Shown here: positions 41,105 to 50,641 of the stretch, in pieces
Layout of the letters: every line of letters begins with the position of its first letter
Numbering within the stretch: position 1 is the stretch's first letter
Assembly: GCA_015234115.1 (NCBI GenBank)
Contig: JADFWP010000017.1
Span: 1-51,795, forward strand
Source of the DNA: Magnetococcales bacterium
GTDB taxonomy: Bacteria > Pseudomonadota > Magnetococcia > Magnetococcales > Magnetaquicoccaceae
DNA length: 51,795 nucleotides
Reading direction: 5' to 3'
Notes under the pieces: generated by a model
Databases searched by the model: none
What the model saw: the letters and a program-made list of their open reading frames with translations, nothing else
What the model was told of the DNA's origin: nothing
Program-made: the position numbers and the translations under genes

Positions 41105-42832
41105 GTGGCTTCTGAATCATTGAATCTCGACTTTGAATTTGAAGATGAAGATTTTGGCGCGTTGTTGGAGGAATCGTTCGGCAAGGGGGTGGGAAAGGAA
41201 GGCCAGGTCATCACTGGCACCATCATCCAACGCGAAGGTGAAGAGTTCGTCATCGACGTGGGGCTGAAGTCCGAAGGCCGCCTGAATGTCAAAGAGTTCC
41301 TGGATGCCGATGGCACGCTGACCCTGGCGGTCGGCGACAAGGTGGATGTCTTCGTGGAGCGGTGCGAGGATCAGAACGGTCAGGCCGTGCTCTCGCGGGA
41401 GAAGGCCAAGCGGGAAGAGGCCTGGATCTCTCTGGAAAAGGCTTTCAACGAAAGCGCCGTGGTGCGCGGTCGCATCATGGGCAAGGTCAAGGGCGGTTAT
41501 ACCGTGGACATCAACACCCTGGCCGCCTTCCTGCCCGGCTCCCAGGTGGATGTGCGTCCGGTGCACGACATCACCCGCCTGCAAGACGAAGAGCAGCCGT
41601 TCGAAATCCTCAAGATGGATCGCCGTCGCGGCAACATCGTGGTATCGCGCCGCTCGGTCATCGAAAAGCAGCGCGAGAGCGCCCGCACCGCCCTGCTGGA
41701 GACCCTGCACGAAGGGATGATCCTGGATGGCGTGGTCAAGAACATCACCGACTACGGCGCCTTTGTGGATCTGGGTGGCCTGGACGGTCTGCTGCACATC
41801 ACCGACATGTCGTGGAAGCGGGTCAAGCATCCGTCGAGCGTGGTCACGGTGGGCGACACCGTGGGCGTGCAGGTGATCAAGTTCAATTCCGAAACGCAGC
41901 GCATCTCCCTGGGTATCAAGCAGTTGCAGACCGACCCGTGGGAGGGTATCGGTGCCAAGTATCCGGCGGGCGCCCGTTTCCGGGGTGTGGTGACCAACCT
42001 GACCGATTACGGCGCCTTCGTGGAGCTGGAAGCCGGTGTCGAAGGTTTGGCCCATGTGTCGGAGCTGGCCTGGACCAAGAAAAATCTCCACCCCTCCAAG
42101 GTGCTGAACGTGGGCCAGGAGGTCGAGGTGATGGTCCTCGATGTGGACGCCGACCGGCGCCGGATTTCCCTCGGTGTCAAGCAGTGTCTGGAAAATCCGT
42201 GGCAGACCTTCGCCGAAAAGTATCCGGTGGGGACCACGGTGCGTGGCGAGATCAAGAACATCACCGAATTCGGTCTGTTCGTGGGTCTGGATGGGGATAT
42301 CGACGGTCTGGTCCATCTGTCGGACGTGACCTGGGATCCGAATCCGCCGGAAGATCTGCTCAAGAGCTATCAGCGCGGCCAGGAGGTCGAGGCTGTGGTG
42401 TTGTCGCTCGATCCGGAAAAAGAGCGCATCTCGCTGGGTCTGAAACAGGCCACGCCGGATGCCTGGACCCAGTGGGCCGATGCTCATGCCAAGGGCGACT
42501 CCGTGACCGGCATGGTCAAGGAGGTGAGCCAAGCCGGAGTGGTGGTGCAACTGGCCGACGAGATCGAAGGGTTCTTGCGCAAGGCCGAGTATTCCCGTGA
42601 TGATCGTGACGGAGCGGATTTCAAGGTGGGCGGCGAGGTGACGGCGCAGGTGATCCAGGTGGATCGCCAGAAGCGCAAGGTCATGCTCTCCATCAAGTCC
42701 ATGGAGATCAGCCAGGAGCGGCAGAGCATCAAGGAGTATGCGGCTGATCCGGGCAGCGCCACCAGCAGCCTGGGTGAACTTCTGAGCCAGGCCCTGGAAA
42801 GACAGGCTGGCGGTGATCTGGGGAAACGGTGA
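41105..42832 (+). CDS. rpsA: 30S ribosomal protein S1
   Basis: A 575-residue S1 with six S1/OB-fold repeats: examples are ITGTIIQREGEEFVIDVG, VVRGRIMGKVKGGYTVDI, GVVKNITDYGAFVDLGGLDG, GVVTNLTDYGAFVELEAG, GEIKNITEFGLFVGLDG and a more diverged sixth (GMVKEVSQAGVVVQLADE). It binds mRNA leaders on the 30S subunit. GTG start at 41105 with GAAGGTG upstream. Confidence 0.96.
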   Translation: MASESLNLDFEFEDEDFGALLEESFGKGVGKEGQVITGTIIQREGEEFVIDVGLKSEGRLNVKEFLDADGTLTLAVGDKVDVFVERCEDQNGQAVLSREKAKREEAWISLEKAFNESAVVRGRIMGKVKGGYTVDINTLAAFLPGSQVDVRPVHDITRLQDEEQPFEILKMDRRRGNIVVSRRSVIEKQRESARTALLETLHEGMILDGVVKNITDYGAFVDLGGLDGLLHITDMSWKRVKHPSSVVTVGDTVGVQVIKFNSETQRISLGIKQLQTDPWEGIGAKYPAGARFRGVVTNLTDYGAFVELEAGVEGLAHVSELAWTKKNLHPSKVLNVGQEVEVMVLDVDADRRRISLGVKQCLENPWQTFAEKYPVGTTVRGEIKNITEFGLFVGLDGDIDGLVHLSDVTWDPNPPEDLLKSYQRGQEVEAVVLSLDPEKERISLGLKQATPDAWTQWADAHAKGDSVTGMVKEVSQAGVVVQLADEIEGFLRKAEYSRDDRDGADFKVGGEVTAQVIQVDRQKRKVMLSIKSMEISQERQSIKEYAADPGSATSSLGELLSQALERQAGGDLGKR

Positions 42833-42863
42833 TGTTTGCGCGCTTTGCGAAACGAGGTGTCCC

Positions 42864-43139
42864 ATGACCAAATCGTCGCTGATCAGTGCCATTGCGATGA
42901 AAATGGAGCTTTCGCGCAAGGAGGCGGAAGTGGCGGTCAATACGGTGTTCGAAACCATCAGTGCCTCGCTGGATCGCGGGGACCGGGTGGAATTGCGAGG
43001 CTTCGGCAGCTTCGGCGTCAAACAGCGCCGTTCCCGCGATGGCCGCAATCCCAAAACCGGGGATCATGTGCTGGTGGATGCCAAGCGGGTGCTGTTTTTC
43101 AAGGCGGGCAAAGAACTCCGCAAGCGGGTGGATGTGTGA
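42864..43139 (+). CDS. ihfB: Integration host factor beta subunit
   Basis: A 91-residue HU/IHF-family DNA-bending protein: LISAIAMKMELSRKEAEVAV, RVELRGFGSFGVKQR and GRNPKTGDHVLVDAK. Position after rpsA and before lapA identifies it as the beta subunit rather than HU. GAGG lies 6 nt upstream of the ATG. A terminator follows directly. Confidence 0.92.
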   Translation: MTKSSLISAIAMKMELSRKEAEVAVNTVFETISASLDRGDRVELRGFGSFGVKQRRSRDGRNPKTGDHVLVDAKRVLFFKAGKELRKRVDV

Positions 43140-43142
43140 GTG

Positions 43143-43188
43143 AACACGGCGCGGGCCTTGCTGACCAATGGCCCGCGCCGCGTTTTTT
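43143..43188 (+). terminator. Rho-independent terminator after ihfB
   Basis: Stem CGGCGCGGGCC (43147-43157) pairs with 43170-43180, extends outward with one mismatch, and ends in a run of six T. It would end or attenuate the pheA-to-ihfB transcript before lapA. Confidence 0.8.
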
Positions 43189-43245
43189 CAGGGGGAAGGC
43201 GGAACGGACGATGAGCCGATCGGGTCGGAACACGCGGAGCGGATC

Positions 43246-43545
43246 ATGCAAGGCTGGATCCGACTGATCACGGCCACGGTACTCGGGATCGTGGCCATGT
43301 TCTTTGCCATGGGCAATCAGACCGAGGTGGTGGTGACTCTGCCCGGTCTGGGAGACTTGGTCGAAGTGCCTTTGTTTGTGCTGGTTTTTGTGCCGCTGTT
43401 TCTGGGATTTGTCCTGGGAGCGGTTTCCGGCTGGTCGGGAGGGACGCGCCCCCGGGGAACCCTGGATCTGTTGCGAGACCAGAACCAGGCGCTGGAACGG
43501 GAACTGACCAATCTGCGCAATCTTCCCCTGACCAACGATTTGTGA
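43246..43545 (+). CDS. lapA: LapA-domain membrane protein
   Basis: A 99-residue inner-membrane protein with two hydrophobic segments (LITATVLGIVAMFFAMGN; PLFVLVFVPLFLGFVLGAV) and a C-terminal coiled coil (LLRDQNQALERELTNLR). This is the LapA/YciS layout; with LapB it takes part in regulating lipopolysaccharide synthesis. ATG at 43246 is preceded by GCGGAGCGG. It lies immediately before lapB. Confidence 0.9.
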   Translation: MQGWIRLITATVLGIVAMFFAMGNQTEVVVTLPGLGDLVEVPLFVLVFVPLFLGFVLGAVSGWSGGTRPRGTLDLLRDQNQALERELTNLRNLPLTNDL

Positions 43546-43562
43546 TCGAGAGGATTTTCCGG

Positions 43563-44750
43563 ATGGATTTTCCTCATCTGGCGGGTTGGTCCGCATTGGT
43601 CGTCACCCTGGGGGCGATCATTTTTGGTGCGGGGCGGCGTCTGGGGCGGGAGGAGAGCACGCAGCGCAGGCTCCGGGACGATGGCGGACAGGATTCGGCC
43701 TTTTATTGGCGCGGCCTGAATTTCCTGCTGGCGGACGAGCCGGACAAGGCGATCGAGGAGTTGGTCAAGTTTGTCCGCATCCACTCGGAGACCGTGGAGA
43801 TCTATCTGTCGCTGGGTCGGCTGTTTCGGGCGCGGGGCGAGGTCGGGCGGGCCATCCGGATTCACCAGACCCTGATCGCGCGGCCCAATCTTTCGGATGA
43901 ACATCGCACCGCAGCCCTGCATGCCCTGGCCGAGGATTTTCGTCAGGGTGGTTTTGTGGATCGGGCGGTGGATGCCTATCGTCAGGTATTGCATGTCGAT
44001 CCCGATCATCGGGCGGCGCTGGCGGGGCTTCAGGCCATGCACGAGAACGAGGGGCGCTGGGACATGGCCCTGGAACTCCTGAAACGGCTGGAAGCGGTCA
44101 CCGGCACGCCGGATCCCAGACGCGAAGCCCATATCCGGGTGCGCATGGGTCTGGAGGTGCAATCCTCTCCGGCGGTCAGTGTGGGCGATGCGCGCGCCAT
44201 GGACCATTTTCGCGCAGCGATCCGGGTTTTTCCGGGGTGTGTGGAGGCGCACCGGCTGTTGGGGGAGGCATTGCTGGTTTTGGGGAGACCCGAAGAGGCG
44301 ATCCAGACCTTCGAGGCCGTGAAGAGCGCCCGTCCGAGCCATTTTTTCATGTTGTTGGATCCTCTGCGGCGTGCGCATCTTCAGGCCGGAGACGAGGAGG
44401 GATTTTTTCGTGGCATGCAGGGTTCGGTGGCGGCTTTGGCCTCTTCGGCCCGTCTGGTGACTCATTGGGCTGCCTGGCTGGAAAAAGATGGTTTTCTGGA
44501 TGAGGCCCTGGAGGTGTTGACCATCGGCATGGCGTATCATCCCCGTTCGCTGGCCATTGTCTCTCCCCTGATCACCCTGTTGGCGCGCCGCGAGCGTTGC
44601 CAGGAGGCGCTGGAGATCGCCCGACGACGCATGGATGAACTGCTGGCCGTGCAGATCGCCTTTCAGTGTGCCCGGTGTGGTTTCAAGGCGCAGGATATCT
44701 ATTGGAAGTGCCCCCAGTGTCACCAGTGGGACACGATGGAACCCTTGTAG
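43563..44750 (+). CDS. lapB: LapB (YciM) lipopolysaccharide assembly regulator
   Basis: A 395-residue protein: an N-terminal membrane anchor (LAGWSALVVTLGAIIFGAG), many TPR-like repeats (for example EIYLSLGRLFRARGEVGRAI) and a rubredoxin-like zinc site CARCGFKAQDIYWKCPQC near the C-terminus. In Escherichia coli LapB controls LpxC turnover by FtsH. ATG at 43563 is preferred (GAGG 9 nt upstream); a GTG at 43542 would overlap lapA. Confidence 0.94.
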   Translation: MDFPHLAGWSALVVTLGAIIFGAGRRLGREESTQRRLRDDGGQDSAFYWRGLNFLLADEPDKAIEELVKFVRIHSETVEIYLSLGRLFRARGEVGRAIRIHQTLIARPNLSDEHRTAALHALAEDFRQGGFVDRAVDAYRQVLHVDPDHRAALAGLQAMHENEGRWDMALELLKRLEAVTGTPDPRREAHIRVRMGLEVQSSPAVSVGDARAMDHFRAAIRVFPGCVEAHRLLGEALLVLGRPEEAIQTFEAVKSARPSHFFMLLDPLRRAHLQAGDEEGFFRGMQGSVAALASSARLVTHWAAWLEKDGFLDEALEVLTIGMAYHPRSLAIVSPLITLLARRERCQEALEIARRRMDELLAVQIAFQCARCGFKAQDIYWKCPQCHQWDTMEPL

Positions 44751-44762
44751 GGGGGAGGAATC

Positions 44763-45239
44763 ATGTCCGGTGCGGGCGAGGTGAAACGGGTGTTCGTGGC
44801 CACGGACCATGGCGCGGTGGAACTGAAACAGGATCTGGTGGCCTGGATTCGCACCCGTCATGGACTGGAGGTGGTGGATTTCGGGGTGCACGGGAGCGAT
44901 GCGGTGGATTATCCGGATCTGGCGGCCACGCTGTGTCAGGCGCTGCTGGCGGGTGGTCCGGGGGATCGGGGGATTTTGCTGTGCGGCACCGGGATCGGCA
45001 TGAGCATGGCGGCCAACCGCTGGTCCGGGATTCGCGCGGCTTTGTGTCACGATGAATTCGGCGCCCGGTTGTCCCGGCAACACAACGACGCCAATGTGCT
45101 GGTGCTGGGTGGACGGGTGACGGGTGTGGCCGTGGCGCGGGCCATGGTGGATGTGTGGTTGCGCGAGCCGTTCGAGGGGGGGCGCCATCAGCGGCGTCTG
45201 GACAAGCTGGAACACCCCGGTGCCGTGCGACCGGCTTGA
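44763..45239 (+). CDS. rpiB: Ribose-5-phosphate isomerase B
   Basis: A 158-residue RpiB. ATDHGAVELKQDL, DFGVHG, ILLCGTGIGMSMAANR (active-site Cys-Gly-Thr-Gly) and ARLSRQHNDANVLVLGGR are family hallmarks. It interconverts ribose-5-phosphate and ribulose-5-phosphate; ribulose-5-phosphate also feeds the DHBP arm of riboflavin synthesis encoded just downstream. GGAGGAATC precedes the ATG. Confidence 0.94.
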   Translation: MSGAGEVKRVFVATDHGAVELKQDLVAWIRTRHGLEVVDFGVHGSDAVDYPDLAATLCQALLAGGPGDRGILLCGTGIGMSMAANRWSGIRAALCHDEFGARLSRQHNDANVLVLGGRVTGVAVARAMVDVWLREPFEGGRHQRRLDKLEHPGAVRPA

Positions 45240-45285
45240 GTTTCGTTGATGAATCGTTGATTTTTCTTTGAAGGATATCTGGGAC

Positions 45286-46548
45286 ATGGATGCATTGCTG
45301 AATGAGGTGGACCCGCAGATTCACGCTGCCATCGAGGAGGAGTTGGGTCGGCAGAGAAACCAGATCGAACTGATCGCCTCGGAGAACATTGTCAGTCGCG
45401 CGGTTCTGGCGGCCCAGGGGAGCGTGCTGACCAACAAATATGCCGAGGGCTATCCCCACAAGCGTTATTACGGGGGGTGCGAATTCGTGGACAAGGCCGA
45501 GGATCTCGCCATCGAGCGTGCCCTGGCTCTGTTCGGCTGTTCTTATGCCAATGTTCAGCCCCATTCCGGCTCTCAGGCCAACATGGCCGCGCTGCTGGCC
45601 CTGATGGAACCGGGCGAGCTGCTGCTTGGCATGTCCCTGGCGCACGGTGGTCATCTGACCCACGGGGCGGCCCCGAATTTTTCCGGTCAGCTCTTTCGGG
45701 CCGTGCAGTACGGGTTGGATCCGGCCACGGAGCGGATCGATTATGACCGTCTGGAGGCTTTGGCCCAGGAGCATCGTCCCAAAGTGATCATCGCCGGGGC
45801 TTCGGCCTACAGCCGGGCCATCGATTTTGCCCGTTTTCGTCAGATCTGCGATGGTTGCGGGGCTGCGTTGCTGGTGGACATGGCCCATTTCGCCGGACTG
45901 GTGGCGGTGGACGAACATCCGGATCCGGTTCCCTATGCCGATATCGTCACCACCACCACCCACAAGACCTTGCGCGGTCCGCGCGGCGGCATGATCCTGA
46001 CCAACCGCGAGGATCTGGCCAAGAAGATCAATTCCAAGATCTTCCCCGGCATTCAGGGCGGTCCTCTGATGCATGTGATCGCGGCCAAGGCCGTGGCTTT
46101 TGGCGAGGCGTTGCGTCCGGAATTCAAGAGCTACATCCAGGCGGTGCGCGCCAATGCCCATGTGCTGGCCGAAACCCTGGTGGCGGGCGGATTGCGGATC
46201 GTCTCCGGCGGGACGGACAACCATCTGATGCTGGTGGATCTCACCTCGCGCAACATCACCGGCAAGGATACGGAAAAGGCGCTGGAGCGGGCCGGATTGA
46301 CCTGCAACAAGAACGCCATTCCCAACGATCCCCGTTCGCCTTTCATCACCTCGGGGATCCGGCTGGGCACGCCGGCTTCCACCAGTCGCGGTTTCGGGGA
46401 GGCCGAGTTTGTGCAGATCGGCCAATGGATCGTGCAGGTGGTGGATGCGCTCTCCTCGCGGCCCGAAGGGAATGCCGAAGTGGAAGAGCAGATCCGGAGT
46501 CAGGTCGCTGAGTTGTGCCAGAGGTTTCCCGTCTATTCGGGGATGTGA
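45286..46548 (+). CDS. glyA: Serine hydroxymethyltransferase
   Basis: A 420-residue PLP enzyme that converts serine and tetrahydrofolate to glycine and methylene-THF. [46 protein letters not shown] and the PLP lysine in [14 protein letters not shown] are present. ATG at 45286 has AAGGA upstream; the TTG at 45268 lacks a ribosome site. rpiB precedes it and ribD follows, all on the same strand. Confidence 0.96.
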   Translation: MDALLNEVDPQIHAAIEEELGRQRNQIELIASENIVSRAVLAAQGSVLTNKYAEGYPHKRYYGGCEFVDKAEDLAIERALALFGCSYANVQPHSGSQANMAALLALMEPGELLLGMSLAHGGHLTHGAAPNFSGQLFRAVQYGLDPATERIDYDRLEALAQEHRPKVIIAGASAYSRAIDFARFRQICDGCGAALLVDMAHFAGLVAVDEHPDPVPYADIVTTTTHKTLRGPRGGMILTNREDLAKKINSKIFPGIQGGPLMHVIAAKAVAFGEALRPEFKSYIQAVRANAHVLAETLVAGGLRIVSGGTDNHLMLVDLTSRNITGKDTEKALERAGLTCNKNAIPNDPRSPFITSGIRLGTPASTSRGFGEAEFVQIGQWIVQVVDALSSRPEGNAEVEEQIRSQVAELCQRFPVYSGM

Positions 46549-46581
46549 TGAAACTTTGAAGCAAGAGGGCCGGAACGCCTC

Positions 46582-47700
46582 GTGAATCACGATCGCCGTT
46601 ACATGGCCCTGGCCTTGCGTCTTGCAGCGCGGGCCACGGGACGGACGCGACCCAATCCGGTGGTGGGGTGCGTGATCGTGCGTGACGGCGAGATCGTGGG
46701 GCAGGGGCATCATCCCTGTGCCGGTGCTCCGCATGCCGAGGTTTTTGCCCTGCGCGAGGCCGGAGAACGGGCCAGGGGGGCGACGGTCTATGTCAATCTG
46801 GAGCCTTGTTCCCATCACGGTCGCACCCCGCCTTGCGCCGATGCCCTGATTCGCATCGGCGTGGCGCGGGTGGTGATCGCCATGATCGATCCCAATCTTC
46901 AGGTATCGGGTCGCGGCGTGGAGCGGTTGCGCGCGGCGGGCATCGAGGTGACGGTCGGCGTGCGTGGCGAAGAGGCCTATGAACTCAATCGTCCTTTTGT
47001 CACCTGGATCGAACAGGAACGCCCGCTGATCACCCTGAAACTCGCCGCTTCCCTGGATGGCAAGACCGCGACCCGCACTGGCGAAAGCCAATGGATCACC
47101 GGTCCTGCGGCGCGTGCCAGGGTGCAGCGGATGCGCGACCAGCACGATGCGGTGCTGGTGGGGATCGGCACCATCCTGGCCGACGATCCCCGGCTCAACT
47201 GCCGCATGGCCGGAGGACGGGATCCGGTGCGGGTGGTGGTGGATTCCCGGCTGCGGATTCCGGATCAGGCGCGGGTGTTCGATTCGTCGGTGGACTCTCC
47301 GTTGTGGATCGCCACCGGGCGTGGCGCCAATTTCGCCCGGGCCGAGGCATTGGGTGCCCGGGCCAATGTGCGGGTGATTCCGTGTCGCGAAACCCCGGAT
47401 GGGCGGGTCAATCTGAGCGACCTGATGCTGCGTCTGGGCGAGTTGGATCTGACGAGCGTATTGTGCGAAGCCGGATCGGTGTTGACCGGTGCTTTGCTGG
47501 AAGCGGGTCTGGCGGATCGCATGGCCCTGTTTGTCGCCCCCAAGCTGATCGGCGGTCGGGATTCTCCTGGCGTGCTGGACAGCATTGGCATCGGCTCGCT
47601 GGCCGACGCCCAGAAACTGGTCAACATGCGTGTCACTCAGGTGGGCGAGGATCTTCTGATCGAGGGAGATTTCGAGGCGGTGCGATGTTTACTGGCCTGA
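46582..47700 (+). CDS. ribD: Bifunctional riboflavin deaminase/reductase
   Basis: A 372-residue enzyme. The N-terminal deaminase carries the zinc site HAEV and PCSHHGRTPPC; the C-terminal reductase has LAASLDGKTATRTGESQWITG and a VLVGIGTILADDPRL segment. It performs the second and third steps from GTP to riboflavin. GTG at 46582 is chosen since the family begins two turns before the YMALAL helix. No FMN riboswitch is visible upstream. Confidence 0.95.
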   Translation: MNHDRRYMALALRLAARATGRTRPNPVVGCVIVRDGEIVGQGHHPCAGAPHAEVFALREAGERARGATVYVNLEPCSHHGRTPPCADALIRIGVARVVIAMIDPNLQVSGRGVERLRAAGIEVTVGVRGEEAYELNRPFVTWIEQERPLITLKLAASLDGKTATRTGESQWITGPAARARVQRMRDQHDAVLVGIGTILADDPRLNCRMAGGRDPVRVVVDSRLRIPDQARVFDSSVDSPLWIATGRGANFARAEALGARANVRVIPCRETPDGRVNLSDLMLRLGELDLTSVLCEAGSVLTGALLEAGLADRMALFVAPKLIGGRDSPGVLDSIGIGSLADAQKLVNMRVTQVGEDLLIEGDFEAVRCLLA

Positions 47701-48344
47701 TCGAAACGGTGGGCGTGATCCGGGCGGTGGAGCGTTCCGCGTCCGAGTGGGTGGTGCGGATCGGCTCGAATTTCACCGGGGTCAGGCTGGGGGATTCGAT
47801 CGCGGTCTCCGGGGTGTGTCTGACAGTGGTCGCGTTGTTGCCGGATCAGGGGTTTGCCGTGGAGGTCTCGACCGCCACCCTGGAAATTTCCACGCTGGGG
47901 AACCTGACCGTCGGCTCTCGGGTCAATCTGGAGCGGGCCTTGTCGTTCGGCGGACGGTTGGATGGTCATCTGGTGCAGGGCCATGTGGACGCCATGGGTC
48001 GGGTGGAGCGGATCACCCCCAGAGGGCGCTCCCTGGAAATATGGTTCCGTGTGCCTGGCACCGTGGGGCGTTATATTATCCCCAAGGGATCCATTGCGGT
48101 CGATGGCGTGAGTCTCACCGTCAACGCGGTGGTGGATGTCGGGGAGGAGACACGTTTTTCCATCAATCTCATTCCTCATTCGCAGCATCAGACCACCTTG
48201 TCCACGCTCGCTCCGGGCGGGGCGGTCAACGTGGAGAGCGATCTGTTGGGCCGCTATGTGGAACGGCTGCTCGTCCGGGGAGCGGCGTGTGGCCGGGAGC
48301 GGCGTGGGTTGGATGAGGTTTTCTTGCGGGAACAGGGTTTTTAG
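47685..48344 (+). CDS. ribE: Riboflavin synthase alpha subunit
   Basis: A 219-residue enzyme with the two internal lumazine-binding repeats: MFTGLIETVG..., DSIAVSGVCLTVV ... FGGRLDGHLVQGHVDA, then a second GSIAVDGVSLTVNAV block. It dismutates dimethylribityllumazine to riboflavin. It overlaps ribD by 16 bp. Confidence 0.95.
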   Translation: MFTGLIETVGVIRAVERSASEWVVRIGSNFTGVRLGDSIAVSGVCLTVVALLPDQGFAVEVSTATLEISTLGNLTVGSRVNLERALSFGGRLDGHLVQGHVDAMGRVERITPRGRSLEIWFRVPGTVGRYIIPKGSIAVDGVSLTVNAVVDVGEETRFSINLIPHSQHQTTLSTLAPGGAVNVESDLLGRYVERLLVRGAACGRERRGLDEVFLREQGF

Positions 48345-48347
48345 AAC

Positions 48348-49580
48348 ATGACATTCCGTTTTGATCCAATCGAAGAGGTTCTGGCTGCCTTTCGCCAGGG
48401 CCGGATGGTGATCCTGGTGGATGACGAGGATCGCGAGAACGAGGGGGATTTCGTCATTCCGGCCGAACACGCCACGGCTGAGGCGGTCAATTTCATGGCC
48501 ATGCACGGTCGGGGGTTGATCTGTCTGGCTCTGACCGGAGAACGGGTGCGCCAACTGCAATTGCCGCTCATGGTTTCGGACAACAATGCCCAGTACAAGA
48601 CCGCGTTCACGGTCTCCATCGAGGCCAAAACCGGAGTGACCACGGGTATTTCGGCTCAGGATCGGGCCAGGACCGTGGCCGTGGCCATTGCCGACGAGGC
48701 TTCGCCTTGCGATCTGGTGCGTCCGGGTCATGTTTTTCCCCTGGTGGCCAGGGATGGCGGGGTGCTGGTGCGGGCCGGTCATACCGAAGCCTCGGTGGAT
48801 CTGGCGCGGATGGCGGGATTGAAGCCGGCAGCGGTGATTTGTGAAATCCTCAAAGAGGACGGCACCATGGCGCGGGTGCCCGATCTGATGGATCTGGCCC
48901 GGCGCATGGGATTGAAGATCGCCACGATTGCGGATCTCATCTCGTTTCGCACCTCCCACGAGCAGTTGGTCCATCGGCAGGTGGAGACCCGACTGCCCAC
49001 CGATTTTGGCGGGGAGTGGCGTCTGATCGTCTTTGCCAACAAGGTGGATGATTTTCTCCATGTGGCTCTGGTCAAGGGAGAGATTCGCTCCGAAGAGCCG
49101 GTGCTGGTGCGGGTCCACTCGGAGTGTCTGACCGGCGATGTCTTTGGCAGCCAGCGTTGCGACTGCGGCAGTCAGCTTCAGGCCGCCATGCGTCAGATCG
49201 GCGAGGAGGGGAGCGGGGTGCTGCTGTACCTGCGCCAGGAGGGGCGGGGCATCGGGCTGGTCAACAAAATGCACGCCTACAATTTGCAGGACCTGGGCCG
49301 CGATACGGTCGAGGCCAATCTGGAACTGGGCTTTCCGCCCGATCTGCGCGACTATGGCATCGGTGCCCAGATCCTGAAGGATCTGGGGGTGCGCCGGATG
49401 CGTATCCTGACGAACAATCCCAAAAAAATCATCGGTCTGGAAGGGTATGGCATGGAGGTGGTGGAACGTGTTCCCATCGAAATTCCAGCCCGTTCCGGCA
49501 ATGCGGCCTATCTGGAGGTCAAGCACCACAAGATGGGCCATCTGCTGCAACAGTTCGCCGATTCGGCTCGCCACCGCTAG
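48348..49580 (+). CDS. ribBA: DHBP synthase / GTP cyclohydrolase II
   Basis: A 410-residue bifunctional enzyme. The RibB half has [17 protein letters not shown] and [21 protein letters not shown]; the RibA half has the zinc cysteines [31 protein letters not shown] and LTNNPKKI. All catalytic motifs of both halves look intact, unlike the many alphaproteobacterial proteins whose RibA half is degenerate. It begins 3 bp after ribE. Confidence 0.96.
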   Translation: MTFRFDPIEEVLAAFRQGRMVILVDDEDRENEGDFVIPAEHATAEAVNFMAMHGRGLICLALTGERVRQLQLPLMVSDNNAQYKTAFTVSIEAKTGVTTGISAQDRARTVAVAIADEASPCDLVRPGHVFPLVARDGGVLVRAGHTEASVDLARMAGLKPAAVICEILKEDGTMARVPDLMDLARRMGLKIATIADLISFRTSHEQLVHRQVETRLPTDFGGEWRLIVFANKVDDFLHVALVKGEIRSEEPVLVRVHSECLTGDVFGSQRCDCGSQLQAAMRQIGEEGSGVLLYLRQEGRGIGLVNKMHAYNLQDLGRDTVEANLELGFPPDLRDYGIGAQILKDLGVRRMRILTNNPKKIIGLEGYGMEVVERVPIEIPARSGNAAYLEVKHHKMGHLLQQFADSARHR

Positions 49581-49601
49581 CGCCCCTGGAGTGACTTTGG
49601 T

Positions 49602-50081
49602 ATGATCAACGATTTGCAGACACTGGAAGGCCATCTGGACGCCAGTGGCAGCCGTTTTGCCATTGTGGTTTCCCGTTTCAACAGCTTCATCACCGAACGG
49701 CTGCTGGAAGGGGCGGTGGATGGTCTGGTCCGACATGGAGCCGCACGGGAGGCGATCACCGTGGTGCGTGTTCCGGGTGCCTTCGAGATTCCCATGGCTG
49801 CCCAGCGGGCGGCCCGCAGTGGCTCTTTCACCGGGATCCTTTGTCTGGGTGCGGTGATTCGCGGCTCCACTCCCCACTTCGATTATGTTTCGGCTGAAGT
49901 GAGCAAAGGCGTGGCAGCCGTTGCGCTCGAAAGCGGTATTCCGGTCGGTTTCGGTGTGCTGACCACCGACAGCCTGGAACAGGCCATCGAACGGGCCGGA
50001 TCCAAGGCAGGCAACAAAGGGTGGGAGACTGCCCAGAGCGTGATCGAAATGATCAATCTATACAAACAATTCGCTGGATAA
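49602..50081 (+). CDS. ribH: 6,7-dimethyl-8-ribityllumazine synthase
   Basis: A 159-residue lumazine synthase: [35 protein letters not shown] and [16 protein letters not shown] are diagnostic. It condenses the RibD and RibB products. Twenty-one bp after ribBA; nusB follows. Confidence 0.95.
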   Translation: MINDLQTLEGHLDASGSRFAIVVSRFNSFITERLLEGAVDGLVRHGAAREAITVVRVPGAFEIPMAAQRAARSGSFTGILCLGAVIRGSTPHFDYVSAEVSKGVAAVALESGIPVGFGVLTTDSLEQAIERAGSKAGNKGWETAQSVIEMINLYKQFAG

Positions 50082-50110
50082 CGTTATTTCTTAAAGGATC
50101 GCCCGGACCC

Positions 50111-50641
50111 ATGAATCCGATTCCACGACGTATACCGCCAACCCGCACCATGCCCCTGGCACGGGTGACCTCCCACGATCCGGGCACGACTGGGATGGTC
50201 CCGGGACTCAGCCGTCACAAGGCGCGTGAACTGACCCTGCTTGCCCTTTATCAATGCGACATCACCGGCGATGGCATTCATCGGGCGGTCGGCCAGTTGT
50301 GCGAAGACAACGCCGACGGTCGGGCGGATCTCGACTATTTCCAGAAGGTGGCAGCCGGTGCCTGGAGCCGTCTGGACGAACTCGACCACTGGATCACTCT
50401 CGGGGCCAAGAACTGGTCCTTGTCGCGCATCTCCACCATTGACCGCAATATTTTGCGTCAGGGGATCTACGAACTGCTCGCCGAACCCGATCTGCCGATT
50501 CAGGTGGTGATCAACGAAGCGATCGAGCTTTCCAAGCGTTATGGCGGGGATGGCTCGGGATCGTTTGTCAATGGGGTCATGGACAATGTGGCCAATCAGA
50601 TTCGTGGTGCCGGGGAGGCGCTGGAGGGAGGTGCGGTGTGA
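50111..50641 (+). CDS. nusB: Transcription antitermination factor NusB
   Basis: A 176-residue NusB with a 35-residue Pro/Arg-rich N-terminal extension before the conserved SRHKARELTLLALYQ. The core has ISTIDRNILRQGIYELL, VVINEAIELSKRYGG and SFVNGVMDNVA. It helps rRNA antitermination. ribH-nusB-thiL is a common order. It overlaps thiL by 4 bp. Confidence 0.93.
   Translation: MNPIPRRIPPTRTMPLARVTSHDPGTTGMVPGLSRHKARELTLLALYQCDITGDGIHRAVGQLCEDNADGRADLDYFQKVAAGAWSRLDELDHWITLGAKNWSLSRISTIDRNILRQGIYELLAEPDLPIQVVINEAIELSKRYGGDGSGSFVNGVMDNVANQIRGAGEALEGGAV

Noticed and set aside
46549-46581. FMN riboswitch before ribD
   Set aside because: The gap is only 33 bp and shows no RFN-element core; the rib genes seem to be part of a longer rpiB-glyA-rib transcript.
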